Translations under genes and position numbers: made by a program
The notes under the pieces: generated by a model
What the model saw: only the letters and a program-made list of their open reading frames with translations
Told to the model about the DNA's origin: nothing
Database searches by the model: none
Shown: one piece after another, positions 39,829 to 50,308 of the stretch
Layout: each line of letters opens with the position of its first letter
Position numbering within the stretch: position 1 is the first letter of the stretch
Source of the DNA: a virus
DNA length: 64,000 bases
Strand: one strand, 5' to 3'
Virus record (IMG/VR): IMGVR_UViG_3300044959_000131
Coordinates: 1 to 64,000 of that record

Positions 39829-40761
39829 ATGGTTGTCCAGTTCTCGATTTTGGTTGCGAATAATGACGACCTGATTGGTCTTGGCTACACGACCATCGAA
39901 ATTTGGCAGTCGGTTGACCATGGAAATTCCTACCAAGAAATTACTGCTCCGACTCCACAATCTGCATACGTGGATTCCTTACAGGCTCAGACGACATTTC
40001 AGATGGGAGGTCGTCTGTTAAAGGTCATCGTCAATGGTGGTTCTGAGCAATCAATACCGTTCAGCCATCTGACTCAACATTGGACCCCTCAGCAGGTTGT
40101 TGATCGAATAAACGAAGTTGTCCCTGGTCTCGCTTCACTCGCCTCTCCGAACGTCGTACGGTTATCGTCTCCAACGACTGGTAGAGCATCGAGTATCGGA
40201 GTTACGTACTGCGATGCTTACGACCTGTTCCCAACAGGTCTCTCCTCATATGGTCGAGACGCAAGGATTGCCCTCGTTCCAGGGACGACAATCTATCAAT
40301 ACTCAGACGTCGCTGGATCTACATCCGCTCGATACAAATGGCGATTTACGGCGAATGGATCCAATCCAAAGTCGAACTTCTCGCCATACGTTTTCGGATC
40401 CACAGCTCCGCTTGTAAACCCAGCGAATCTGTCTGTATGTCATGCCAAGTTTGTCGGCTTGGATGGAAAGCCAGTCAAGACGAAACTGGTCATTGTGAGT
40501 GAGCAGAATCCGTCGTCGACAGGCAACCTTATCGTAACTAGCACCGCGCCACTTCAACTCGAGTCAGACGATCTCGGATTCATCCAGTTCAGCTTGGTGC
40601 GTGGGACTCGAGTCAAGGTAGCTATTGAGGGTACTTCATTCGTTCGGGAATTCACTGTACCAGATGCCGCATCTTTCGATCTCCTTGCGGCGATGGCATC
40701 GGCTCCAGACCCATTTACGGTTCAGACGGTCCCACCGTTCCTTATTCGGAGGAGCGTCTAA
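39829..40761 (+). CDS. virion protein with a flagellin-hook-IN-like domain
   Basis: 310 aa, beta-rich. The N-terminal 50 residues look like a small beta domain. GRLLKVIVNGGSEQSIPF, then WTPQQVVDRINE and a VVRLSSPTTGRASSIGV strand (about 60-130), match the pattern of a flagellin-hook IN-type domain (see also 42208, 50309, 57962). A C-terminal Ig-like region follows. Part of the tail module; likely a surface or baseplate component. Confidence 0.6.
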   Translation: MVVQFSILVANNDDLIGLGYTTIEIWQSVDHGNSYQEITAPTPQSAYVDSLQAQTTFQMGGRLLKVIVNGGSEQSIPFSHLTQHWTPQQVVDRINEVVPGLASLASPNVVRLSSPTTGRASSIGVTYCDAYDLFPTGLSSYGRDARIALVPGTTIYQYSDVAGSTSARYKWRFTANGSNPKSNFSPYVFGSTAPLVNPANLSVCHAKFVGLDGKPVKTKLVIVSEQNPSSTGNLIVTSTAPLQLESDDLGFIQFSLVRGTRVKVAIEGTSFVREFTVPDAASFDLLAAMASAPDPFTVQTVPPFLIRRSV

Positions 40762-41784
40762 ATGGCTGTCGCCGTCAACGTCTTCGTAAAAGATACCAAC
40801 GTCCCTCCGCAGCCCATACCTGGGGTTGTAGTCAACGTCTATGACGCATCGACTTTGACATTTGTTACGAGCGGAACGACAGACGCACTCGGAAAAGCCT
40901 CTTTCCTCCTACCAGGATCGCCTGCACCCGGAACAAGCTACGAACTTCGTTTTTTCAAGTCTGGGGTCGTCTTCCAGAATCCAAAGTTGATCGCCGTTCT
41001 TGAACCAGTAGCCCCACCGAACACAAATGACTTCGATGTTTCTGGAACCGTTGTCAATCTGCCAATCGCAACGGACCCAAGGATGTGTCGTTGCACTGGC
41101 CAATTTGTAAACTTCGGTGGGCAACCGGTTCGAAACACACTCGTCAAGGTGAGTTCGATACTTGGGGCTGGAAACCTTACGAAGCCACCTGACAAGCCAA
41201 TTGTACCTTGGCTTCAGGTCCCACCTCCGTCTCCTCCAAATATTCTTACCGGATTTCAAGTCCCGAAAGTCGTCGACGGAAAGATGGTCTCTGTATCGAC
41301 GATGGAGTACAGGACAGATGATAATGGGAAAGTCACATTCGATCTCATTCGTAATGGACAGTACTACGTTACGTTCGCTGGTGAAGAGGACCACATCTGG
41401 CCTATAGTTGTCCCGGACCGACCTTCGGCCAATCTCATCGATCTCATTCACCCAGAGCCAAAAACCCTTACCTGGGATCCAGTCGACGCTCCAGGAGATT
41501 CAGTCTCGTTATCTGTCGGTCAAACTAAGAGCGTCAAGTTCTCAGTTCTTTTCTCGAACTTCATTTCGTACTCCGCACACCTGTCTCACATCATCCAATT
41601 CACTAACTCCGACGGTAACAAGGCTGATGTTTTCTACGATTCCGGTAACGGGGTCTTGAAAATCACTGGGAAGTCAGTAGGAGCTCTAAACGTCACAGTC
41701 TCTGTACTTCCAAACCTTACTCCTGTAAGAGTCCCGCCATATTCTATTACATCAGCCCCTCTCTCGGTAACTGTCACTCCATAA
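40762..41784 (+). CDS. virion protein with carboxypeptidase-regulatory-like and Ig-like domains
   Basis: 340 aa. Residues 1-70 (AVNVFVKDTNVPPQPIPGVVVNVYDA...TDALGKASFLLPGSP) match the carboxypeptidase-regulatory fold. A second similar unit includes YRTDDNGKVTFDLIRNGQYYVTF (about 180-205), and the C-terminal 90 residues look like a Big-type Ig domain (SLSVGQTKSVKFSV). These domains are common in phage surface proteins. GGAGGAG before the ATG. Confidence 0.65.
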   Translation: MAVAVNVFVKDTNVPPQPIPGVVVNVYDASTLTFVTSGTTDALGKASFLLPGSPAPGTSYELRFFKSGVVFQNPKLIAVLEPVAPPNTNDFDVSGTVVNLPIATDPRMCRCTGQFVNFGGQPVRNTLVKVSSILGAGNLTKPPDKPIVPWLQVPPPSPPNILTGFQVPKVVDGKMVSVSTMEYRTDDNGKVTFDLIRNGQYYVTFAGEEDHIWPIVVPDRPSANLIDLIHPEPKTLTWDPVDAPGDSVSLSVGQTKSVKFSVLFSNFISYSAHLSHIIQFTNSDGNKADVFYDSGNGVLKITGKSVGALNVTVSVLPNLTPVRVPPYSITSAPLSVTVTP

Positions 41785-41793
41785 GGTCGTATC

Positions 41794-42180
41794 ATGATAG
41801 AGACGTGGACTCCGCCTCAAGATGAGTTCGCTGGGACAGTATCTACAGGAAACAGAACCGTTGAGAGGTACGCTGGCTATAAGGCGCTTTGGATGAGAGT
41901 TATCATCCGAGCAGCTTTCGACTTGGCCTCATACAAAGACGACCGTCGAGTGGCGTTGCGAAAGTACGCCGAAAGCGCCCACAAATGGCTGTTCGAAAAG
42001 AGCCTGCTGTTCAACTCGTTTGAGAATATCTGTGCGATGCTAGGCATCGAGCCAGATCCTATTCGGGAGTGGGCCTCGACATTGACCAAAGAAGATGTTC
42101 AGAAGATGGAGCATCTAGAGAGAGGCGGGGTCAGGGACGTGGTCAAAGACGTGAGGCTTATGCTATCGAGGCGAAGTTGA
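41794..42180 (+). CDS. conserved-looking small tail-module protein
   Basis: 128 aa, helical. SLLFNSFENICAMLGIEPDPIREWA (about 70-95) reads like a conserved phage element, but no family is named. The C-terminus is basic (DVVKDVRLMLSRRS). AAGG lies 7 bases before the ATG. Confidence 0.65.
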   Translation: MIETWTPPQDEFAGTVSTGNRTVERYAGYKALWMRVIIRAAFDLASYKDDRRVALRKYAESAHKWLFEKSLLFNSFENICAMLGIEPDPIREWASTLTKEDVQKMEHLERGGVRDVVKDVRLMLSRRS

Positions 42181-42207
42181 GAGCGAACATGTCGAGGATC
42201 GAAAACA

Positions 42208-44388
42208 ATGAGGTCTGTGTCAGACCAATCTCGATTCCTCCTATCCAGGAGAGTTGCAGAAGCTAGACGTTCCGGGGCGATGTCTCCGGATGCAGAAGCC
42301 CTGGCATTGTTCGAGAGCATTGCACTTAATCTCCTGCTGCATCCAAGAAGCGTTCTTCTCTTCGCCATCCTCGCTAAAAATGGCTTGAGGAAGGCAGTTC
42401 TCGACGAACGGTCTGTTATTTCAGATATCAAGTCTGCTCTCGAAGACATCGGAAACGTAAGCTTAGATGTCACTTCGACAAAGCATCTGAAGACAGCTCG
42501 TAATGCACTTCTTCGGCTTGAGGAACTCGACCGAATCTCTACGGACCACAATCAGTACAAGAAGTTCGATGCGTCGGTTTCGGAGTTTCTCAACAATGTA
42601 ATCTCGAAGAGCGTCCGTAGGCCTGGAGCCACAAGCCTGGTGCGTCCTGGAACAGAGGCGAGCCTGGACTTCGCATCGTCTTTAGATTTGCTGACTGAAC
42701 TTCACTCGGATCTACTTGACCGTCTCTATGCCATTGCAGTCGGCGTCAACAACTTCTTGACGTCTCCGATATCGACGGTCATTGGTGTGACAACGGCGGC
42801 GAGGGCCAGATCCGACATAGAAGATATCATTCAAAAAATCGAGGAGAATGGAAGTGCTCCGGCTGATAGAGACATGGCCATACGTCTCATTACCGATAGA
42901 GCCGCTGTGAAGGCCATTGGCTCTCTGCCCAACATCTTCGATCCAGTCATTGATTCTACAAGGCAATTACCTCTCACTTACAGTCTGAGAGCAGCGAGCG
43001 ATTTGTCGAGAGCATCCGTCAAATCGCTCCAAGGACCGTTTGTACTTCCGGCACTCGCAAAGATTGCCATCACTGTAAACGGGACGTCGATTCCTTTAAC
43101 AAGCTTTCCTCAGACGGATGTCGACCTCAACAACAAAGCTGCCATCGTAGGGAACCCTGTCAGCTTCCCAATTTCTATTCCTCCGAACAGCTACCTTTTT
43201 GTCATCGTTAATGATACATCTCACAAGATTGGCCCTCTGACACCAGGTTCAATTTCGAAGAGCGCCTTCCTTGCCGACATCGCAGCAAAAATCTCAAGCT
43301 CAACACTCTCCGGAGAGTTGGTCGTAAAGGAATTCGTCAAGCCTGGTACAGACCGTATTCTCATCTATGCCAACACGGCGTCCAAGCTTCGAATCGTCGA
43401 CCTCCACGTTGGTAATGACACGGACATCATCGGAGGAAGTGAGGCTACTACACCAAGTCGTGCCATTTACGACAGGTCGATCCATGGACTCATCGGATTC
43501 GAAGGGACAGAAATCGGATACGCTGGCGCAACTACGTTACAGGTCGTAGTAGATGCGCTGAATTACATCTTCGGTTCCATTGTCACAGTCACTCGTAACG
43601 ATGATTCGAGATTCACATTAACAACAAACTCATCGTCGATTGGGACGTCGATGACCATCGATGCTCCTACTGTCTTGGGAATCTCTGGCACCTTCAAGGC
43701 GTCTTCTCCGACGTTCAGACTGTACGGAACTGTAAATGGCGTACCGACTGACCCAGTGAGCCCGGTTGGATTGTTGGACATCGGAGATGTAGTCGAGACT
43801 CCAACTGGTTCAGGGAAGGTTGTTGGTGTCACAAAGTCACGTGTAACTCTGTCCAACTCAATTCCAACATTCGATGGTAATATCGTCGTCAAAAGCGCAC
43901 TTACGATTGCCTATCAATCACTGGAATCGATGTTGCGGCCGTTTCTTGAGAAATGGCTCAATGAAGAATTCGCAAGTGACTTGCGGAAGTTGATCATTGC
44001 AGCCTCTTCAATACGAGCCGGGTCTCCGCAGTCCCAGAGGAATGTTGTTCTAGATTTTCTGAATCGACTTGATCAACAGCTTGCAGATCTTCTATCGAGG
44101 CTCGATGACCCGTCTACAGTCCTTCCGAGCCAATCGGCATCGAAGGAGAGAATCATCGTTGACGGAATAACCACTTCTTTGGAGGAGAGGAAGTTTGATA
44201 GGGCTTTGGATCTTTTCCTACGCTGCAAAATCCAAGAGGCCCTTGAGTCAACTTTAGATACAGCTTCCTATGGAGGGTCCCTTCTCAAAGCGATTTCTGA
44301 TTTTGCCAGGACGGATATGGTCGTTCCAAATCGCGCTTTGGACGAGGGTCTTGAGAGTACTCATTCACAGGATATCAAGGGTCTATGA
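42208..44388 (+). CDS. large virion protein with hook-IN-like beta domains
   Basis: 726 aa. Residues 1-270 are largely helical. From about 286 come beta domains: LAKIAITVNGTSIPLTSFPQ, then FVIVNDTSHKIG, SISKSAFLADIAAKISSS and GTDRILIYANTASKLRIV; a second copy is at TTLQVVVDALNYIFGS with RFTLTTNSSSIGTSMTI. These are two flagellin-hook-IN-like units. The C-terminal 150 residues are helical. Likely a baseplate or tail-tip component. Confidence 0.55.
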   Translation: MRSVSDQSRFLLSRRVAEARRSGAMSPDAEALALFESIALNLLLHPRSVLLFAILAKNGLRKAVLDERSVISDIKSALEDIGNVSLDVTSTKHLKTARNALLRLEELDRISTDHNQYKKFDASVSEFLNNVISKSVRRPGATSLVRPGTEASLDFASSLDLLTELHSDLLDRLYAIAVGVNNFLTSPISTVIGVTTAARARSDIEDIIQKIEENGSAPADRDMAIRLITDRAAVKAIGSLPNIFDPVIDSTRQLPLTYSLRAASDLSRASVKSLQGPFVLPALAKIAITVNGTSIPLTSFPQTDVDLNNKAAIVGNPVSFPISIPPNSYLFVIVNDTSHKIGPLTPGSISKSAFLADIAAKISSSTLSGELVVKEFVKPGTDRILIYANTASKLRIVDLHVGNDTDIIGGSEATTPSRAIYDRSIHGLIGFEGTEIGYAGATTLQVVVDALNYIFGSIVTVTRNDDSRFTLTTNSSSIGTSMTIDAPTVLGISGTFKASSPTFRLYGTVNGVPTDPVSPVGLLDIGDVVETPTGSGKVVGVTKSRVTLSNSIPTFDGNIVVKSALTIAYQSLESMLRPFLEKWLNEEFASDLRKLIIAASSIRAGSPQSQRNVVLDFLNRLDQQLADLLSRLDDPSTVLPSQSASKERIIVDGITTSLEERKFDRALDLFLRCKIQEALESTLDTASYGGSLLKAISDFARTDMVVPNRALDEGLESTHSQDIKGL

Positions 44389-44699
44389 GCGACTTGAGAA
44401 AGATCCTTCACTCGGCCTACACCTTCATCCGTAGCCAGGAAATAAACAAGGCCACGGCTTCTCTGACTCTTGACCACCTGATCCAAGAACAGATTACGAG
44501 GCTCAAGAAAGGAGAAACACGGGCAGTACTTGATGCAAAGGGCGAGAGCATGGGGAACAGAATCTCGTACCTTGACACTTTGGACTCACTTGAGAAGGAG
44601 CTGAGCGACGTCATCAAGGCAGTACAGAACGCAGGAAATGACCAAGATAAGCTTGCAGAACTCGGTCTTGAGGTTCTCGATAAGGAGACCGAATCGTGA
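44385..44699 (+). CDS. small coiled-coil tail-module protein
   Basis: 104 aa. Almost wholly helical with heptads (LDTLDSLEKELSDVIKAVQN). It overlaps the preceding gene by ATGA and the next by 4 bases, so it is coupled within the baseplate operon. Confidence 0.7.
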   Translation: MSDLRKILHSAYTFIRSQEINKATASLTLDHLIQEQITRLKKGETRAVLDAKGESMGNRISYLDTLDSLEKELSDVIKAVQNAGNDQDKLAELGLEVLDKETES

Positions 44700-45343
44700 A
44701 AGATTTCAAAATCGTCCACACTAGAAGCCTGCTTGATGTCTACTCGATAGCTCCGATTCGAGGTTTCAGCCCTCCATCCATAGTGGTCGTAGGTCCAGAC
44801 ATGGCTTCAGCGAGTGAAGTCATTTACAATGGTATCTTGGCGACCGAGTTCATTGTATCTTCGCCAACAAGACTAATCGTCCGAATTCCGCCAACTCAGG
44901 TTGGTAAGGACCTTACAGACTTCAAGGTTTTTGCGTCAAAGCCAGTTCTTCGTGGAGATGCGTCACTTGTCTTGGAACTTTCAAAACCACTTCAGTCCGT
45001 ATCAGGGATGGACAGACTTGTTCAGAGCTGGGTGATGATTTTCCTGACGACTCCTGGCTCAGATGTGTTCTCTCCGCAGAGCGGTGGTGGAGCAATGTCA
45101 ATCATCGGCGCACCAATTAATAGAAGGGGGAAGAGCGCGGCTGCGGATTTAAGCCTCGCAATCGACAATACACAAAGAGAGCTCATCAAGCTCCAATCTC
45201 AAACTCGAGGTATTCCACCGGAAGAACGTCTCTTGTCGAGCTCTCTTGAATCTATCGTGTCAGACGAGTCGACAGGAACATTGTCAGCTCGGGTTTTGAT
45301 CAAAAACATGGTAAACCAAACCGCCCAAGTATCGCTGAGCTAA
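44696..45343 (+). CDS. gp25-like baseplate wedge protein with an N-terminal IPT/TIG domain
   Basis: 215 aa from GTG 44696 (AGGAG 8 bases upstream). Residues 15-80 have the IPT/TIG pattern (IRGFSPPSIVVVGPDM...VIYNGILATEFIV). Residues about 100-210 resemble T4 gp25/lambdoid W: WVMIFLTTPGSDVFSPQSGG, then a helix and strand ending SARVLIKNMVNQTAQVSL. In T4, gp25 nucleates sheath and wedge assembly. The gene directly precedes the J-like gene, as gp25-like and wedge genes usually do. Confidence 0.7.
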   Translation: MKDFKIVHTRSLLDVYSIAPIRGFSPPSIVVVGPDMASASEVIYNGILATEFIVSSPTRLIVRIPPTQVGKDLTDFKVFASKPVLRGDASLVLELSKPLQSVSGMDRLVQSWVMIFLTTPGSDVFSPQSGGGAMSIIGAPINRRGKSAAADLSLAIDNTQRELIKLQSQTRGIPPEERLLSSSLESIVSDESTGTLSARVLIKNMVNQTAQVSLS

Positions 45344-45346
45344 ACA

Positions 45347-48300
45347 ATGGCCAAGTCAAACCTCAGATCATTCTTAGAAGATCGTCTACGGTCTCTTGAC
45401 CCTACTATTGACCTTAGTCCTGGGTCTCCGGCTCAGGTCCAGTTTATCGAACCTGTTCTGAAGTACCTTGGAACTGATCCGTTCGAGACTGATATTGACT
45501 CATTTATCACCGACAGGTTCGCTCAAGAGTTCCCAGACATCTTCGCCGGGGATCCAGGTGTCGTACGGGACATCTTTATCAAGCCTCTCATCCTACTTCT
45601 CGAGCCTTTCAAGCGAGAGACGGAAGCCATCAAGAGGAACCAGTCTCTAAAAGACCCGACTGTCCTATCAGACGAGGATGCTGATGCCCTCGTTGCAAAC
45701 GTCTTCGATGAACGAGATTCTGGATCATTCGCGACCGGGACCGCGAGGGTTATTTTTCCGAACCCGACAAACGTCCAGATCGAAATTACCACTCGGTTCT
45801 TCACCGCCGACGGATTGAGCTACTACCCAACAAATCCCATCTCCATCACTGCAGAGGAGATGGCATTTAACAAGACTGGCACACAGTACTTCATCGACGT
45901 TCCTGTAAAGGCCGAGAAGCAAGGATCGGAGTACAATATCGACGTTGGGACTCTCTCTGGAGTGGATGGCCTCTTCGGAGCCGTCCGAGTCACGAATCTA
46001 CACAAGTTTGAGAACGGAACAGCCAAGGTCGACACACCAACATTCATTGCACAAGCCAGAGAGGCAATGAATGAGAGATCCCTTGTTACGAGACGTGGAG
46101 CCACGGCTCGAATTGGTGATGTCTTTCAGACAGAGATCAGAGCTATTCAAGTAATCGGAGCCAAAGATCCAGAGATGGAGAGAGATATCTTAGTTGCTCT
46201 TTCCCCTGGACATCAGTGGATTACTGGCGTCGTCTCTTTTTGGAAGAAGATGGCCCTTGTTCGTGCAAGAACGATCGAGGGAGACGAAACAGACATCCCT
46301 GTTCCAGGAGATACACTTTACTGCTATCTCCCTAAGTCATTATTTCCAGCACTGGATCAGAGGTCACGTCTCGTAAGGTTGAAGGTTGAGCAGTTATACA
46401 TCGGACCTCTACCTATATCATCGCCATATCAGACGATGTACATCGTTCAGTGGTCCGGGAGCTTCCCGCCTGGCGTGGTCATCGCCGACGGAAGTTCTTT
46501 TGAAGGTGGCTTCTCTAAGAAGGGAAACATCGCCATCAGATCTCTCCCAGGACTTGGTTCTACGAGTATCACCGTACCAAACGGAGAGGTTCATGTATTT
46601 GGCCATACAGACTTCTACGTGCGGCCAATACTTCAGAAGACCTCGACCGCTATCATCAATGAACTCGCAGATAGCAGGTCAATAGTGGAGAGACTGACAC
46701 TCCAAACATTTGGTCTGACAACGGAGAAGAACAAGGTACAGGACACTGGGGCTCCCTCAATTGACTTTGTAAGTCTTGGCGTAGAGCCAGGAGACCTTCT
46801 CAGCATCGAGACAGGAGACGACACCGGCGTATACACCATTCGCGAGGTTACACCTTCGACTTTGTGGCTCGGATCGAATCTTACAAAGTCTCAGTCAAAC
46901 ATTAGATACCGAATTATCAAGAGCATCACCATAGACCCATTCGAGCCAAAGATTCACAAGTTCCCGTTTGCATCTATACTAGCCAACGATTTGCAAACGA
47001 CAATCGGTTCGAACCTCTTCAAGCTCACGTCAAACGACATGACAAGTTTTGGCGTGAAAGTAGGGGATGTCATCAGGGTAAAAAGCGATATTATCGCTGG
47101 CGACTACACGATAGTTGGATTCGACTCAGTTCTCGGTGGACGAGGTCTTCTCGTAGACAGGAAGGCGTCAGCGACGATATCAGGTCTGCAGTACGAGATT
47201 TTCACTCCGCTTGAAAAGATTGAAAGGCCGCTTGTCAGAATCAAGGACATCACTCTTCTAGACTCCGCTGGTCAAGCAACTGGCATCTCAATTCCACTTG
47301 CACAGCCAGTTGGAGTCGTACCAACAAGTAACTTCTCCTCTGCAAGAGTTCGCGGATCCAGCCAGAGACGAAGTGGATTTGTACTACCGAGCTTCAAGAC
47401 CACACCTTTCACAACATACCTTTCTGGAGGACCGGTAAGTGCTCCATCAGGAGACCGTAGATACTCACTTGGATTTGACACTCCAGAAGGGTGGTACTTC
47501 CCGGTCCAATTTGCCGACTTGACGTACGCTGAGTTGGACTACAGAGCAAATCCGTTATCTGGCAAAGGGGATCAGCTTGAACCAGCAAGTTACTTTGTCT
47601 GCGTAGCTGAAGAACTCGATGATTCAGAGAACTTCCCGCCGATCGATCCGAAGCCTGGAGAGTGCCTGAGCATCAAAAACGGCCCGAACAAGGGAAATTA
47701 CATCATCAAGGACGTCATCAAATTCAAGCATCGTCTTACGGCTCCATCGAGGACCGTTTGGACATACTTCATCAAAATCTATGGCTCCTTCCCTGTTGAC
47801 GTTCTCGGCCAACTCTTTGACTTCTTGAACGACGTCGGAGGCGCGGCCGCAGTAACAGAACTGCCGATAACGGGAACCGTCCCTTACCCAGACTTCTTCA
47901 AGAACCTCTACAACTCGCTCGGTACGAAAATTCATGCCGCGCTTTCCATTCTTGGAGTCTCTAGTCCTCCATCTGCAAGCGATCTTCAGGCGGCCCTCGA
48001 TTCGCTTGTCTTCAGCGATTATGACTGGGGAGACCCAGCCCGAGGTGTACTACGTACGTTCTTCCAGAGCCCTACTCTCTTTGAGCAGAGAACAGGTGAT
48101 AAAAACCCAACGACGTACAGCTTCGTCACCAAATCCGGTGAAACAATTCGATTCAGGTGCGACACCAATCGGTACAGGAAGCAGGAGATCATTCCTCCAA
48201 GACTGACGTCTGATGCAGATCCTTTGGACTATCCAAGAGATCTCGACGTTGCGATAACTCTCACCTACTCGGCTCAGACATCGAACTTCACGGTCGGCAA

Positions 48301-50026
48301 GAAATTGACTGGACAGTCGAGTGGGGCATCAGCAATCATCATCGCTGATACCGATTCTGGTTCCACAGGAACACTAACCCTGAAGAACGTAGTCGGAGCA
48401 TTCGAGCCTGGAGAAGTAATCGTCGACGATAATGCTGTTCCTGGTAGTGCTACGGCTGGGTCGGTTGGTGCATCGAATATCGTCAACTTTACCGACATCT
48501 CTCGACCATCGATCTTCTCTCTTGGGGTCGTCCCTGGAGATGTCCTTTCTGTGCATGAGGAGATCTTCTTCCACGGAACAGACAATAGCCGTCAGACAGC
48601 TGTTCAGACGATTGCTGGGACCCCTCAAATCACAGCTCCATCGACATCTGGAAACATCTTCACTCCCGACATGGTTGGCAACTTGCTCTACATCGAACAA
48701 GGGCAAGACGCTGGTGCCTACCGCGTCGTCAAGTTCATCGATGGTAGAAACATTGTTCTCGATAAAGCCCTGACAGAGTCGACTCCGACAATCCTAGCAC
48801 AGGGTATTTTGACCTCTTGGGGGCACGATGGTGGGGCCAATAAAATCATGTCCGTTCCTCCACCTCCTTCTCCTCCATTCGACTTCAGCCCATACATAGG
48901 GAAGTTCATCACCATCTATGGGATGAGCTACAAGTTCCAAGGCTCTTACGAGATTACTGGAGCCCCTGCTCTTGGTGCATGTATCATCTCGAAACCGTCT
49001 CCAGACTTCCCAGGATCGCCCATACTTCACTCTGAGACGGACGCGCATTGGGTCATTACTGATGCCCCGGTCTCCCCTCCAGCAACATCTGAGAGTGGTA
49101 CTGAACTCTACGCTTTGCGTCCGATTCGGATGTACAAGTCGGCCGCAAAAGACATTGTGATAACTTCTAGAGTCAACAACGACCTGTCTCTATCTCAGGC
49201 CGTCATAGCGACTTCTCCAACCTTGACGCCCGGTCTCAGGCAGCCTTTCAGGATCTATCGAAAGGACGTTCGTCGTGTAACTCCATCAGAGATGGAAGAG
49301 AACAGGTTCGGTCAGCTTGTGTACTTCGACACCGAGGTGAGCTCTTTATCACCGTATGAATCGGCAAACATCGATGCGGAGTCGTTCCTAACTGTCGATG
49401 AGGGAACGTACTCCTCATTTGGGTACAGACACCACCCGGACGACAGAACACTGACCTACTCGATGAAGGAGAGCGGTACTCTGAGTATTTCTCCACGTAT
49501 CCTACCGGTTGGAAGTCCGGATAGCGAGGATAATTTCATCAATCTCCTAGGCTCGTCGGTGAGGGTCACCTACGAGAGGTCAGACTTGGTAGAGAAGGTC
49601 CAAGAGTTCGCTGATTCCGCTCAAGACCGTGTTACGTCAGCAAACATCTTGGTCCGGCACTTCCTGCCTGCTTATGTCTCGTATGATGCAGAGTACTTTG
49701 GAGGAAGCGCTCCTAGTGTCATTGCATCGGATATAATCAATTACATCGACAATCTACCTGTTGAGCAGCCGCTGGACGTCTCAGAGATTCAAGACTTGAT
49801 ATCAAGACGTGGTGGCAACATAGTCACTCCAACGACTGTTCAGATTCTAATTCATGACTGGTCGAGGAGAGTATGGCTTGAGTTCAGCTCTAATCAGGTT
49901 GGTGGGACTGTTACCAAGGTACCATACGATGGTACTCCTCGGGTCTCATTCTTCATCCCAGGTCCGGATGTTTCTGGGCAAGACCCAATCCCTGAAGGAG
50001 AGCGAATCAATCTGACTCGGTATTAG
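45347..50026 (+). CDS. baseplate J-like wedge protein with repeated PGD modules
   Basis: 1559 aa. The N-terminus (LSPGSPAQVQFIEPVLKYL and RDIFIKPLILLLEPFKRE) and the NERSLVTRRGATARI motif near 248-262 fit baseplate J/gp6-like wedge proteins. From about residue 470 to 1210 at least five beta modules recur, with signature xPGDxxxI...GxYxI (46.77, 47.05, 47.65, 48.52, 48.67 kb). The C-terminal quarter ends with a strand-rich segment. The gene overlaps the convergent zinc-ribbon gene by 20 bases. Confidence 0.75.
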   Translation: MAKSNLRSFLEDRLRSLDPTIDLSPGSPAQVQFIEPVLKYLGTDPFETDIDSFITDRFAQEFPDIFAGDPGVVRDIFIKPLILLLEPFKRETEAIKRNQSLKDPTVLSDEDADALVANVFDERDSGSFATGTARVIFPNPTNVQIEITTRFFTADGLSYYPTNPISITAEEMAFNKTGTQYFIDVPVKAEKQGSEYNIDVGTLSGVDGLFGAVRVTNLHKFENGTAKVDTPTFIAQAREAMNERSLVTRRGATARIGDVFQTEIRAIQVIGAKDPEMERDILVALSPGHQWITGVVSFWKKMALVRARTIEGDETDIPVPGDTLYCYLPKSLFPALDQRSRLVRLKVEQLYIGPLPISSPYQTMYIVQWSGSFPPGVVIADGSSFEGGFSKKGNIAIRSLPGLGSTSITVPNGEVHVFGHTDFYVRPILQKTSTAIINELADSRSIVERLTLQTFGLTTEKNKVQDTGAPSIDFVSLGVEPGDLLSIETGDDTGVYTIREVTPSTLWLGSNLTKSQSNIRYRIIKSITIDPFEPKIHKFPFASILANDLQTTIGSNLFKLTSNDMTSFGVKVGDVIRVKSDIIAGDYTIVGFDSVLGGRGLLVDRKASATISGLQYEIFTPLEKIERPLVRIKDITLLDSAGQATGISIPLAQPVGVVPTSNFSSARVRGSSQRRSGFVLPSFKTTPFTTYLSGGPVSAPSGDRRYSLGFDTPEGWYFPVQFADLTYAELDYRANPLSGKGDQLEPASYFVCVAEELDDSENFPPIDPKPGECLSIKNGPNKGNYIIKDVIKFKHRLTAPSRTVWTYFIKIYGSFPVDVLGQLFDFLNDVGGAAAVTELPITGTVPYPDFFKNLYNSLGTKIHAALSILGVSSPPSASDLQAALDSLVFSDYDWGDPARGVLRTFFQSPTLFEQRTGDKNPTTYSFVTKSGETIRFRCDTNRYRKQEIIPPRLTSDADPLDYPRDLDVAITLTYSAQTSNFTVGKKLTGQSSGASAIIIADTDSGSTGTLTLKNVVGAFEPGEVIVDDNAVPGSATAGSVGASNIVNFTDISRPSIFSLGVVPGDVLSVHEEIFFHGTDNSRQTAVQTIAGTPQITAPSTSGNIFTPDMVGNLLYIEQGQDAGAYRVVKFIDGRNIVLDKALTESTPTILAQGILTSWGHDGGANKIMSVPPPPSPPFDFSPYIGKFITIYGMSYKFQGSYEITGAPALGACIISKPSPDFPGSPILHSETDAHWVITDAPVSPPATSESGTELYALRPIRMYKSAAKDIVITSRVNNDLSLSQAVIATSPTLTPGLRQPFRIYRKDVRRVTPSEMEENRFGQLVYFDTEVSSLSPYESANIDAESFLTVDEGTYSSFGYRHHPDDRTLTYSMKESGTLSISPRILPVGSPDSEDNFINLLGSSVRVTYERSDLVEKVQEFADSAQDRVTSANILVRHFLPAYVSYDAEYFGGSAPSVIASDIINYIDNLPVEQPLDVSEIQDLISRRGGNIVTPTTVQILIHDWSRRVWLEFSSNQVGGTVTKVPYDGTPRVSFFIPGPDVSGQDPIPEGERINLTRY

Positions 50027-50285
50027 CCCGAGTGACAATGTTGCTATAAGGATCAAACTCTGATTGACACTGGACGCATTTGAGGAGCTTGTTTGGTAGT
50101 GGTACTCCGGCGGTGAAGGGGTTTTTCGTGTTCAAGAATACTTCGTGGTTGCGTGAGCCACAGACAGGACACGAAGAATTTCTGAAGAAGGCATCTTCCT
50201 TCTTCGCCATCGGTGTGAGTACATCTTCATGTCCTTCAAGCGCCTTTATGATGATTTCTGGATCCAACTCTCTGAACGCGGGCAT
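50007..50285 (-). CDS. zinc-ribbon protein on the minus strand inside the tail module
   Basis: 92 aa. CPVCGS (about 39-44) and CVQCQS (about 70-75) form a two-pair zinc ribbon. AAGGAG lies 6 bases before the ATG. It converges on the J-like gene (20-base overlap) and diverges from the next gene. It is the only credible minus-strand gene between 28.5 and 64 kb. It may be a regulator or a late inserted gene; role unknown. Confidence 0.7.
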   Translation of the reverse strand: MPAFRELDPEIIIKALEGHEDVLTPMAKKEDAFFRNSSCPVCGSRNHEVFLNTKNPFTAGVPLPNKLLKCVQCQSEFDPYSNIVTRANTESD

Positions 50286-50308
50286 CTACGGCTCCTTGTG
50301 AGGTTTCA

